DNA of 64,000 nt, from positions 1 through 64,000 of the forward strand of contig JANXSM010000143.1 of assembly GCA_025352665.1 (NCBI GenBank), given 5' to 3'. Source of the DNA: Rhodospirillales bacterium. GTDB lineage: Bacteria; Pseudomonadota; Alphaproteobacteria; Acetobacterales; Acetobacteraceae. Within the stretch, counting starts at the first letter, position 1, and each line of letters opens with the position of its first letter. Below are positions 39,601 to 46,302 of this stretch, piece by piece. A model generated the notes under the pieces. That model saw only the letters and a program-made list of their open reading frames with translations, was not told where the DNA came from and searched no databases. The translations under genes and the position numbers were made by a program.

Positions 39601-41082
39601 TTATCGCTCCAGGAGTGGAACGTTCAGCCGGCGTGGTTGGGTTTGAGTCTCTGACAGCATCGCGAAGGCACGACTCAGGGCATCGACCTGATCGTCCTTA
39701 CGGCCGTTGGGAAAGTCCCTAAGTTCGTCAAGAAATGAGCGGTTCCAGGCAGCTCTGTTGAGCGACATGAGGCCCGCTTCAGCTTGGGCGGCCGCGGGAG
39801 TTGCGCGAGTAAGTTTGGCACCGGTTTCCGGGGAAGCCTTGACACGGTAGCCAGCCAGCCGATTGGCCAGCCAGGCAACTTGTTGCTTGCCGGCCTGGCC
39901 GGGGTCCTGGGGCAGCCCGACCATTACGTCGGCGCCGTCTTGGCTCGCGGTCGCAACGATAGCGTCTGCCACTTCCGCGGGGCCGGCGCGGAGACGGACG
40001 ATATCGGTGACGATGATCGCACCGGTTGGGATTCGAGCCAGCTTGAGGCCGACGGTCCAGTCTGGATCACGGCCTTCGCCCGATGGTGTGGCTGCAAGAT
40101 CCCAGGCGCGGACTTCACGACTGCCGTGTGGCAAAGGGACCGCTTCAGTGATCTGAATACGGTTGGTGACGAACAAGGCGTTGCTGTCTGGCGCTGGATC
40201 CTGCTGATAGAGCGCCCGCCAGACACGCCCACCAACGGATTGTCGCTTGCGCTCGAGTGCTGCTAGGTTTTCCCACTCGGGCCAAAGGGCATCGCCGGCA
40301 GCGCGGCCCATGGGGTCGCCAGGCTCGGCAATGGCTGGCAGACGTAGTACCTTCCAGGTTGGGTCGGCATCGATGAGGCGTCCGCCGAGGTCATCCTCGT
40401 GCCAGCGTGTCATGATCAGGACAATCCTGCCACCGGGCTTAAGGCGCGTTGCGAGGTCCGATCGATACCAATTCCAGAGCGCATCGCGGGCGCCGGGGCT
40501 GTCGGCCTCGGCGTGGGATTTGACCGGATCGTCGATCAGGACAAGATCGGCCCGGCGGCCCGTGATGGGCCCGCGAACGCCGGACGCGAAGTATTCTCCT
40601 CGCTGGGTGGTGCGCCAGCGTGCGCTAGCGCGGTCTCCTTTTGCCAAAGAGTATCCGAGGAGCGGGCCGTGCTCCTCGATGAGGCTTCGGACGCGACGAG
40701 CGAAATGCTCGGCAAGATCCGCCGTATGGCAGGCGGTGATCACTGAGCTTGCGGGGTGTCTGGTGAACCACCACGCGGGGAACAGCACCGAGGCGTAGGT
40801 CGACTTGGCGTGACCGGGCGGCAGAAGCAACATTAGGCGATCGATTTCGCCGGTGGCGACGCGATCCAATGCGGCCAGCATGTGGCGGTGGACTGCGGCT
40901 GGCTTTTGGTCCCAATCGGCGAGCGCGTTTTCTGCCCATTGAGTGAGCGACAATGAAGATTGTATTGCCGACGGTTCTGGCAGGGAATCCTGCTCCAAAT
41001 TGTCACCCTCTCCTGTCTTCACAGCGGCGGGAGCGTGATGCAGCGACGGCCTGACACAGCCGCAGCTGGCAGGGAGATCCAT
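39601..41082 (-). CDS. Terminase large subunit (packaging ATPase/nuclease)
   Basis: This 493-residue motor pumps DNA into the capsid. The Walker A-like loop is LLLPPGHAKST (residues about 86-95); the Walker B is LVLIDDP (about 180-186). MTRWHEDDLGGRL and an RNase H-type nuclease domain beginning AWDLAATPSG (D328) follow, with a late acidic GRKDDQVDALSRAF. The ATG at 41082 has a poor ribosome-binding site; an in-frame TTG at 40998, preceded by GGAGAGGGT, is a plausible alternative start. It is the first gene of the late operon. No classical small subunit gene lies directly upstream. Confidence 0.92.
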   Translation of the reverse strand: MDLPASCGCVRPSLHHAPAAVKTGEGDNLEQDSLPEPSAIQSSLSLTQWAENALADWDQKPAAVHRHMLAALDRVATGEIDRLMLLLPPGHAKSTYASVLFPAWWFTRHPASSVITACHTADLAEHFARRVRSLIEEHGPLLGYSLAKGDRASARWRTTQRGEYFASGVRGPITGRRADLVLIDDPVKSHAEADSPGARDALWNWYRSDLATRLKPGGRIVLIMTRWHEDDLGGRLIDADPTWKVLRLPAIAEPGDPMGRAAGDALWPEWENLAALERKRQSVGGRVWRALYQQDPAPDSNALFVTNRIQITEAVPLPHGSREVRAWDLAATPSGEGRDPDWTVGLKLARIPTGAIIVTDIVRLRAGPAEVADAIVATASQDGADVMVGLPQDPGQAGKQQVAWLANRLAGYRVKASPETGAKLTRATPAAAQAEAGLMSLNRAAWNRSFLDELRDFPNGRKDDQVDALSRAFAMLSETQTQPRRLNVPLLER

Positions 41083-41642
41083 CGTTCAGGTGGCGGTGCT
41101 CTTCGCGGTGCAGCGTGGAAGCCGCTGGGTGCTTCACACAAACCGGCAATGATGAAGAGATCTATACAGAATTCTGGGGCGGATGGGAAGGAAAAAATTC
41201 CATGGTGGGTGTTTTTTCCTTTTTGTTGGCGCAGGAGGGGAGCCGAGTGGGAAAAGTGAATTGTGGCGTGATAATGGCAACTCTGTTGACGGCGCGGCGC
41301 AATAGCGCGATAAGTCCCTATAATACAGAGGTTTACTGGATAATTCTAAGTCCAATTACTCGATGCGCAACAGTCATGATGCTCAGATTCCGCAGCAATA
41401 CGATTTTCTGCGCGAGGATTGGGGGTTGATCTCGCTCCTTTGTATTGGCTCTATAACGTTGAGCGTGAGCGCTTGTTAGCCGCCATCCGGCGTTGCCTGG
41501 TTGGCGTTCATTTGGTCGAGGGACATTGCATCAGCAGCCGGAATTGGGCTGGGCTGTGAGCTTCTCGACTGGAACTTTGGGTTTAGGCGCTGTCCGTAGG
41601 TCTTCTAAATACCGGGATCGCCTCGTGTGAATTGGAGCGTTG
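41083..41642. promoter_or_regulatory. Intergenic region between terminase and rlpA-like gene
   Basis: About 560 bases separate the divergent terminase and RlpA-like genes. The base composition is less GC-rich than the neighbours. A TATAAT hexamer lies at 41319-41324 on the plus strand, but the nearest TTGAC is 27 bases upstream, too far for a standard promoter. The late promoter of the phage operon should lie here on the minus strand; no clear consensus is seen. A possible 38-codon frame lies within. Confidence 0.4.
41362..41478 (+). CDS. Possible small protein with hydrophobic C-terminus
   Basis: An ATG-started frame encodes 38 residues: MRNSHDAQIPQQYDFLRED, then WGLISLLCIGSITLSVSAC. The end could be a short membrane segment. 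It lies 37 bases after a TATAAT hexamer, but has no convincing ribosome-binding site. It is listed as a weak candidate only. Confidence 0.22.
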
Positions 41643-42353
41643 ATGATCGCATGTGCCAGAAGGGCATTCCCGGGCATGGTGATGTCGTTGGCTTTGAGTG
41701 CCTCGCTGTTGAGCGCGCACGCAATGGCCGCCACACCACGCACTGAGAAGACTGCAACGACGGCGCATCACGCACCGGGAGCTTCCCATCCAGCTCTGGG
41801 GTCAAGGCCGGCGATGCGACCAAGTTTGGCTCGGACAAACGGGCTCCCATCCGCCGAACATCGTCTTGTCGTGCCTCGATCACACTCGACTGGCGTAGGG
41901 CACGGGCCAACGATCCGGCTGATTTCAACCAGGTCGAGCGCGCGGAGCACATCGGTGCATAAGGCAACATCCACCGATCAGGTAGTCCATAGACCGGTGG
42001 GGAACGCGCCTGCGCTTATAGACGACGGAACTCTTTGGCGCGAACAGGGTGGCCTTGCAACCTGGCAGCAGACCGGTGTGGCATCATGGTATGGTGGTTC
42101 GCGCTGGCACGGCCGACAGACCACCTCGGGCTCGCGTTACGATCAGAACGAATTGACCGCGGCTCATGCGACTTTGCCAATTGGAACGCGAGTACGTGTG
42201 ACTTTGCATGACAACGCAGCGCGATTCGTTATCGTGACAATAAACGACCGGCCAGGAACACGCTCGCGCATCATCGATCTTTCGCGCGAGGCAGCAGCCG
42301 CGCTCGGCATTCTCAGTCGGGGTGTCGCGATGGTGACGTTGACCCCTTTGTAG
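41643..42353 (+). CDS. RlpA-like secreted double-psi beta-barrel protein
   Basis: The 236-residue protein starts with a signal peptide (MIACARRAFPGMVMSLALSASLLSAHAMAA). A low-complexity Ser/Thr/His-rich linker spans about residues 30-130. The RlpA-type barrel follows: GVASWYGGSRWHGRQTTSGSRYDQNELTAAHATLPIGTRVRVT, then VTINDRPGTRSRIIDLSREAAAALGI. RlpA proteins bind or cleave denuded peptidoglycan glycan strands at division or entry sites. It lies between the terminase and the repressor region on the opposite strand to both phage operons, so it may be a lysogen-expressed cargo gene or a host gene enclosed by the locus. The ATG has GGAGCG ahead of it; a TTG three bases earlier is less likely. Confidence 0.78.
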   Translation: MIACARRAFPGMVMSLALSASLLSAHAMAATPRTEKTATTAHHAPGASHPALGSRPAMRPSLARTNGLPSAEHRLVVPRSHSTGVGHGPTIRLISTRSSARSTSVHKATSTDQVVHRPVGNAPALIDDGTLWREQGGLATWQQTGVASWYGGSRWHGRQTTSGSRYDQNELTAAHATLPIGTRVRVTLHDNAARFVIVTINDRPGTRSRIIDLSREAAAALGILSRGVAMVTLTPL

Positions 42354-42404
42354 GCTCCAGGCACCCAGATCAGGCGCTGCGGGCCAAAATGAGGTTGGAA
42401 ACGC

Positions 42405-42433
42405 CAACGACGAGGGAATTACCCTCGCCGTTG
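42405..42433. terminator. Bidirectional hairpin between rlpA-like gene and small operon
   Basis: A 12-bp stem CAACGACGAGGG / CCCTCGCCGTTG with one mismatch (a G-U pair on the minus-strand RNA) closes a five-base loop. It lies between the converging ends of the RlpA-like gene and the small membrane protein gene. No long T-run follows on either side, so its strength is uncertain. Confidence 0.5.
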
Positions 42434-42438
42434 TCGTT

Positions 42439-42537
42439 TCAGCCTCCGGTAAATGCCACCACGATGAGCGCAACCATACAGCCGATGGCTAGAACGGCGC
42501 TGGCGCGATAGGCGGCCTCGAACATTGTTTGCAGCAT
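42439..42537 (-). CDS. 32-residue single-pass membrane protein
   Basis: The frame encodes MLQTMFEAAYRASAVLAIGC followed by MVALIVVAFTGG, essentially one membrane helix after a short amphipathic start. GAGGGGAATT lies just ahead of the ATG, a good ribosome-binding site. It is the last frame of the minus-strand operon divergent from the repressor and is followed by the hairpin at 42405. Small holin-like or regulatory membrane peptides of this size occur in phages; the function here is unknown. Confidence 0.5.
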   Translation of the reverse strand: MLQTMFEAAYRASAVLAIGCMVALIVVAFTGG

Positions 42538-42609
42538 TTCAATTCCCCTCACGGACGAGATGCGAAGAAGAGTGCATCTGCCATGCCGCGGTAAGAGGAT
42601 AGAATCGCG

Positions 42610-43161
42610 CTACGATCGGGCAAAAAGCGGGATTTTATTGCAAATTGCAACGCGGTTTTCGCTGACCGCTGGAAAGTTGTTCAAGCTCGCGACCAAGAGG
42701 TCAATGCCTTGTGCGTGCCAGCGTTGGATCGCCTTGTGATCAGCGCCGAGAAGGATGCCGAGGCGGCGCCATGTGAATAGATGTCGCTCTGTAATTGGGC
42801 TGACGAGCGCTCTGCTGCCGATGATGCGACGTAGAACGTATCGATCTAGTGGTATCATGGGTATCCAATCAAGGGCCTCGTCCATACGGGTCACGTGCGC
42901 CGCGGACGGGACGGCTGGCCGGAGACGGGCATCCATCTTCGTCCAGCCATAAGAGTCTGCCGCCGACTGGACGATGTCATGGCGGCTGGTCTTCAGGCGG
43001 GTTGAATAGCCGGCGTGAGGTAGCGCCAAAAGCGTACGACCGGCCTCCTCGAGACGATAGATGACGTATTCCGGATCCACCCGCGGGTGCGTTCCAACTT
43101 GGCCCGCGCGAGCCATTGCGGCGGAAACGAGCGGCCGTGTTGACCTGGCAACGTATGTCAT
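42610..43161 (-). CDS. DUF6362-like phage protein with possible helix-turn-helix
   Basis: The 183-residue protein contains HPRVDPEYVIYRLEEAGRTLLALPHAGYSTRLKTSRHDIVQSA, AAHVTRMDEALDWIPMIPLDRYVLRRIIGSRALVSPITERHLFTWRRLGILLGADHKAIQRWHAQGIDLLVASLN. I recognise this as the DUF6362 pattern seen in alphaproteobacterial phages. The LGADHKAIQRWHAQGID part looks like a DNA-binding helix pair. It could be a packaging (small terminase-like) or regulatory protein; this is inference from place and fold. The start follows GGAG and overlaps the previous gene by four bases (ATGA). The frame is open upstream, but that part is the other gene's antiframe. Confidence 0.68.
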   Translation of the reverse strand: MTYVARSTRPLVSAAMARAGQVGTHPRVDPEYVIYRLEEAGRTLLALPHAGYSTRLKTSRHDIVQSAADSYGWTKMDARLRPAVPSAAHVTRMDEALDWIPMIPLDRYVLRRIIGSRALVSPITERHLFTWRRLGILLGADHKAIQRWHAQGIDLLVASLNNFPAVSENRVAICNKIPLFARS

Positions 43162-43622
43162 GGCTGCTCCTTTGGCGTTGTGGGTCGTGCCTTGATCGCG
43201 GGCGGCACCGATGTGAGCGGCCGGATTCGGCACTTCAGGCGCACGCGGAGGTGGCGCGCGATCTCGCAGGTCGTGAGGTCTTCGATTTCCCTCAGGCAGA
43301 GTTGGGGGAAAGCAGCTGCAACCGCGGCGGGACGAAGGGTGTGGCGCGGGGCCTGGCGTTCCAACAGAGCTGCGACGGCCGTTCTCGCGGCGAGTGCTGC
43401 GGCACCGCGCGACAGCGGAACCAGTTTTGTCACCGGATCGGCGGCAACGCCCAAGCTTCGCGATCCGCAGGTCTGCCGGCCGGAGGAACTGACTGCGACG
43501 GTGGCTACCGCATTGAGGAAGGCAGACAGGGCCTCGGCGCGGCCGACCAAACCACTGGCGATGAGTGCCGCCAATAGGGGGGTAGCGCTGTGAGCGGAGA
43601 GCTGGGACGGAGGGAGCCGCAT
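43158..43622 (-). CDS. Phage protein of unknown function, early operon
   Basis: The 154-residue product begins MRLPPSQLSAHSATPLLAALIASGLVGRAEALSAFLNAVATVAVSSSG and is Ala/Leu-rich and helical. It ends with a basic segment (TCEIARHLRVRLKCRIRPLTSVPPAIKARPTTPKEQP). Cysteines are scattered without a zinc-site spacing. Start and stop both overlap neighbours (TAATG upstream, ATGA downstream), which supports it as a real gene of a translationally coupled three- or four-gene unit. Confidence 0.55.
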   Translation of the reverse strand: MRLPPSQLSAHSATPLLAALIASGLVGRAEALSAFLNAVATVAVSSSGRQTCGSRSLGVAADPVTKLVPLSRGAAALAARTAVAALLERQAPRHTLRPAAVAAAFPQLCLREIEDLTTCEIARHLRVRLKCRIRPLTSVPPAIKARPTTPKEQP

Positions 43623-43786
43623 TAGAGTCGGCCTGACGGCGCGTCACGGCCTAGTGTTGGGACCTCATATAGAGTGCCATCGAGAACGGTGCCTGCTGTG
43701 ATGGCCTGCCATGTGATCGGATGGCCGGGGGCAAGAGAGTCTCGGTTGGGGTCCTGCTCAGGCGAATTTGGGTCGAATGTGATCAT
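43622..43786 (-). CDS. Small early phage protein
   Basis: The 54-residue frame (MITFDPNSPEQDPNRDSLAP, then GHPITWQAITAGTVLDGTLYEVPTLGRDAPSGRL) has an AGAGGAA site upstream of its ATG and ends in a TAATG overlap with the next gene. It is first in the operon transcribed away from the repressor, the place of a Cro- or antirepressor-type gene, but no helix-turn-helix is visible. Function unknown. Confidence 0.5.
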   Translation of the reverse strand: MITFDPNSPEQDPNRDSLAPGHPITWQAITAGTVLDGTLYEVPTLGRDAPSGRL

Positions 43787-43823
43787 CTGTCGATTTCCTC
43801 TCTGGCGGATAGGGATGACGGAT

Positions 43824-43865
43824 GTTAGTTTTTCTGACGCATATGTGTCAATATGAATGACATAT
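43824..43865. promoter_or_regulatory. Operator candidate between repressor and early operon
   Basis: The 128-base gap between the divergent repressor and early genes is AT-rich in its middle. It holds TGTCA-N7-TGACA (43846-43862) inside a longer ATATGT...ACATAT palindrome (43841-43865). An overlapping near-palindrome GACGCATATGTGTC lies at 43836-43849. Two GTTAGTTTT direct repeats (43824 and 43870) lie on either side. Such symmetric sites at this place are typical binding sites of an XRE repressor. Binding is inferred. Confidence 0.55.
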
Positions 43866-43914
43866 CTTTGTTAGTTTTAATCACCTATGACTGGGGTCTC
43901 GTTGAGCAAGTGAG

Positions 43915-44277
43915 GTGAACGTGAATTTGGGGGAGATCGGACGCCGAGTCCGCGAGTCGCGAGAGGCGCGTGGCCTCACTCAGTCCAGCTTGGCTGCTTT
44001 GGTGGGCGTGTCGCGATCGGCGGTCGCCCAGTGGGAGACGGGGCGGTCCGGGCAAGTCGGCGCGAACCTCGCGCTGGTGGCCGAGGCACTGGGCGTCGGC
44101 GTCTCGTATCTTCTCCTGGGCGAACCGGGTTCGCCGGCGGATCGTTCCGAGCCTCCCCAGATCACCGGCAACGAACTTGCACTAGTGCGTCTTTATCGCC
44201 GGTGCGGGCCGGCAGATCAGGCTGCACTCGTCCGTCTGGCGCACAGATTCGCAGTGGGCCAAGCATCGCCCACGTAA
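43915..44277 (+). CDS. XRE-family phage-type repressor
   Basis: The 120-residue protein has an N-terminal helix-turn-helix (LGEIGRRVRESREARGLTQSSLAALVGVSRSAVAQWETGRSGQVGANLALVAEALGVGVSYLLLGE). A short tail follows with no peptidase domain of the LexA/cI type. It starts at a GTG eleven bases after AGCAAG/TGAGG. It is divergent from the early operon and faces a palindromic operator candidate, so it is likely to hold the phage genes silent. Without an autocleavage domain, induction would need an antirepressor or another signal. Confidence 0.85.
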   Translation: MNVNLGEIGRRVRESREARGLTQSSLAALVGVSRSAVAQWETGRSGQVGANLALVAEALGVGVSYLLLGEPGSPADRSEPPQITGNELALVRLYRRCGPADQAALVRLAHRFAVGQASPT

Positions 44278-44345
44278 TCTATGTATTAAACTTTCTAAAT
44301 TAGTAATTCATAAATTATACGAAGTATTATCTCTTCTTTTCTGCT

Positions 44346-44371
44346 AAACCTCCAGGTTTTTTAATACTTCG
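44346..44371 (+). terminator. Weak terminator downstream of the repressor
   Basis: An AAACC / GGTTT stem with a TCCA loop is followed by a short T-run (44346-44362). It sits inside a larger inverted repeat CGAAGTATTA (44320-44329) / TAATACTTCG (44362-44371). The region is clearly AT-rich compared with the rest of the window. Confidence 0.45.
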
Positions 44372-44881
44372 CTACTGCAGCAATTTTCTGGTTTACGCTT
44401 GGCGTTTGCGCCGCGGTGGTGGAATTTTCGGGTGTCTTTGCCCACCCCGCAAACTACCGGCGCTCGCGTTTGACACGTGAGAGTAAGCGGAATGATTGCC
44501 TTCACAAACACGTTGCAGGTCCCAATGGAAAGTCGCCCTGACCCGAGGAATCTGGCGGAGTAACCTGCTCAACCAGATCACGGAAAAGTTCAGGGTGAAG
44601 GGCGGGAACTACTGGGGTCACGACAAATTGCACATTTTTTGTGCACTTGCTCATGCTCCTTGCAGCGTTGGGAGCATCCCCGAAGCTCTTTTCGAGACTC
44701 TGGTTACAGACTGCGTCTGCCAGAACGATCTCGCTGAGATTGCCCATCCGGATTGTGGCAACGAACGCAGTTTTAGCGTTTTTGTCATTTGTTATCTCGT
44801 ATTTACGCTTGCTCTTTCTTCGCGCTGTGCCCTAAGAACCTATTAACGACGGCTAACGCATCAGTTTAAGGATTAGGGTCG
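44372..44881. other. Gene-poor region between repressor and RTX-like gene
   Basis: I see no convincing gene here. A short minus-strand frame (44502-44747) lacks a ribosome-binding site and has no recognisable protein character. The stretch is less GC-rich than the flanks, which fits transferred DNA or a promoter region for the next gene. This could hold the right phage attachment site, but no matching direct repeat was found on the left side. Confidence 0.4.
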
Positions 44882-46192
44882 ATGGCAACGGTTACCGGGG
44901 CAACGAGTGGCGTCACAACCATTCCGCAGAACTCATCGGGCAATGGTGCGATGGCTCAGACCCTGCTGAATGGTATCAGCACCATCAACGGTGGCGCCCA
45001 GACCGACGGCAGCACCCTGACGGCAACGTCAACCTTGCTGACTCCGACCATCACGGTCGTAGGCATCGGTGGGACAAACCCGACCAACCTTGGCCCGATC
45101 AACGTGGGCACGTTGCTGCCGAACGTGGTTGCCGTGGTCATCAATAACAGCAGCACGACCACCCTTGCGAACACGTCGTTCAGCGGCAACGAGACGATCG
45201 TTGGCGGCAACGGTGGCTTGTTCGTGACAGACAACGGCGCGTTTGACACCATCAACGTGGGAGGCGGCACAAACAGCGCGACTCTCAACGGTACGGGTGG
45301 TACGTTCTCTGGCGACGGTTTGAACACCATCACGCTCACCGCGCCGAACAAGGGCGCGACGACGACCGTGATCGGGACGTCCGGCTCATCTGACACAATC
45401 AAGGGTGCGGTCGGCGCAACCGGAAACCTGTCCTACACTGATGGCGGCGGAGCCGCGATGATCAACCCGACTGCTGGCAATGTCACCATACTTGGCGGCA
45501 GCGGTGGGTCTCAGACCGTGTTCGGTGGCGCTGCTTTTGTCGGCGGAACGCTGGTGACCACGAATTCCTTCACTGGTTCGCTGACCGTCACAAACGGCAC
45601 CGGATACTTCGGTGGTGGCGCGGCCGGCAATAACAGCATTGGCTCCTCTTCGGTGGGCGGTTCCACGCTGCTCGGCGGCGGCGCAAACGATACCCTGCGG
45701 GCCGGCGGCATTGGCGACGTCCTGATTGCGGGTAACGGCATTGCGACACTCGATGCTTCCACTTCTGCCGGCAAAGACACGTTGTTCTCTTCGAGCAACT
45801 CGCTGACCTACATGTATGGCTCAAAGACACAGGGCGACACGTTCTTCTTTGGTACATCCACCGTGAGCGGTTCGACCGTCGGCTTCACTGGCAGCACGTT
45901 CATCGCGGCACACACCGCACCGAACTCTGCCCTGTACAGTTTGAATACCTCGGTCTCGAACACATTCGCCATCAACGGCGGCGCCGAGTTGGGCACAGTT
46001 TATGACTTTGTTTCTGGCAAGGACATCTTGTCGCTGAGCTCCGCGCAAGGCGGAACGGCTACGCTGTACACGCCGGCGACGGGTAGTGGTCAATCGGTCC
46101 TGACCACCACGACGGGCACAACCATCGCATTCTTCACGAAGATTGCGGCCAGCGATATCCAGGGCGCCGTGGTGACGACGAAGACTTTCTAA
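44882..46192 (+). CDS. Secreted RTX / S-layer-like Gly-Thr-Asn-rich protein
   Basis: The 436-residue product lacks cysteine, has no N-terminal signal peptide and is dominated by Gly, Thr, Ser, Asn and Val. Degenerate calcium-binding nonapeptides occur at about residues 263-300 (LLGGGANDTLRAGG, then GDVLIAGNGIATLDA). The C-terminal 70 residues (VYDFVSGKDILSLSSAQGG...TTGTTIAFFTKIAASDIQGAVVTTKTF) resemble the end of type I-secreted proteins. This composition is that of RTX surface proteins and S-layer proteins such as Caulobacter RsaA. No secretion ATPase is nearby. A strong terminator follows, fitting a highly expressed single gene. Confidence 0.65.
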   Translation: MATVTGATSGVTTIPQNSSGNGAMAQTLLNGISTINGGAQTDGSTLTATSTLLTPTITVVGIGGTNPTNLGPINVGTLLPNVVAVVINNSSTTTLANTSFSGNETIVGGNGGLFVTDNGAFDTINVGGGTNSATLNGTGGTFSGDGLNTITLTAPNKGATTTVIGTSGSSDTIKGAVGATGNLSYTDGGGAAMINPTAGNVTILGGSGGSQTVFGGAAFVGGTLVTTNSFTGSLTVTNGTGYFGGGAAGNNSIGSSSVGGSTLLGGGANDTLRAGGIGDVLIAGNGIATLDASTSAGKDTLFSSSNSLTYMYGSKTQGDTFFFGTSTVSGSTVGFTGSTFIAAHTAPNSALYSLNTSVSNTFAINGGAELGTVYDFVSGKDILSLSSAQGGTATLYTPATGSGQSVLTTTTGTTIAFFTKIAASDIQGAVVTTKTF

Positions 46193-46210
46193 AACCACCA
46201 ACTATCAAAA

Positions 46211-46246
46211 GGCCATGCCAGAAAAATCTGGCATGGCCTTTTTTTT
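46211..46246. terminator. Strong rho-independent terminator
   Basis: A perfect 12-bp stem GGCCATGCCAGA / TCTGGCATGGCC with an AAAA loop is followed by eight Ts. It is the cleanest terminator of the window. It ends the RTX-like gene 18 bases after its stop; on the other strand the A-rich flank (TTTTGA) can also serve the convergent gene. Confidence 0.92.
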
Positions 46247-46302
46247 GCTCGTCTGCATCAGCGGGCAGTTCCCGCCTGTTTAACCGGAACCGCATTTGTC
46301 GC

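Larger units (their letters stand above)
14505..44277. mobile_element. Contractile-tail prophage or domesticated phage locus
   Basis: The locus consists of a minus-strand late operon of about 29 genes (terminase to holin) plus a regulatory end with a small minus-strand operon, an RlpA-like gene and a divergent XRE repressor. Tail sheath, tube, baseplate W/J/V and tail X genes mark a myovirus-type tail. I find no integrase, phage transposase, replication gene, head protease or attachment-site repeat. The left boundary is set at the holin stop and the right boundary at the repressor stop; both are approximate. Transposon remnants flank the left side. Whether it can still form infectious particles is unknown. 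Confidence 0.85.

Noticed and set aside
41286-41324. A sigma-70 promoter TTGAC / TATAAT ahead of the small frame near 41362
   Set aside because: The spacing of about 27 bases is too long, so only the -10-like hexamer is mentioned.
14490-44400. tRNA genes or direct repeats marking phage attachment sites
   Set aside because: I compared the AT-rich stretch at 44.28-44.4 kb with the sequence around 14.49-14.53 kb and 12.9 kb by eye and found no shared core. No tRNA gene was recognised at either end.
44502-44747. An 81-codon minus-strand frame in the spacer before the RTX-like gene
   Set aside because: No ribosome-binding site, no partner and no protein-like composition; likely chance.
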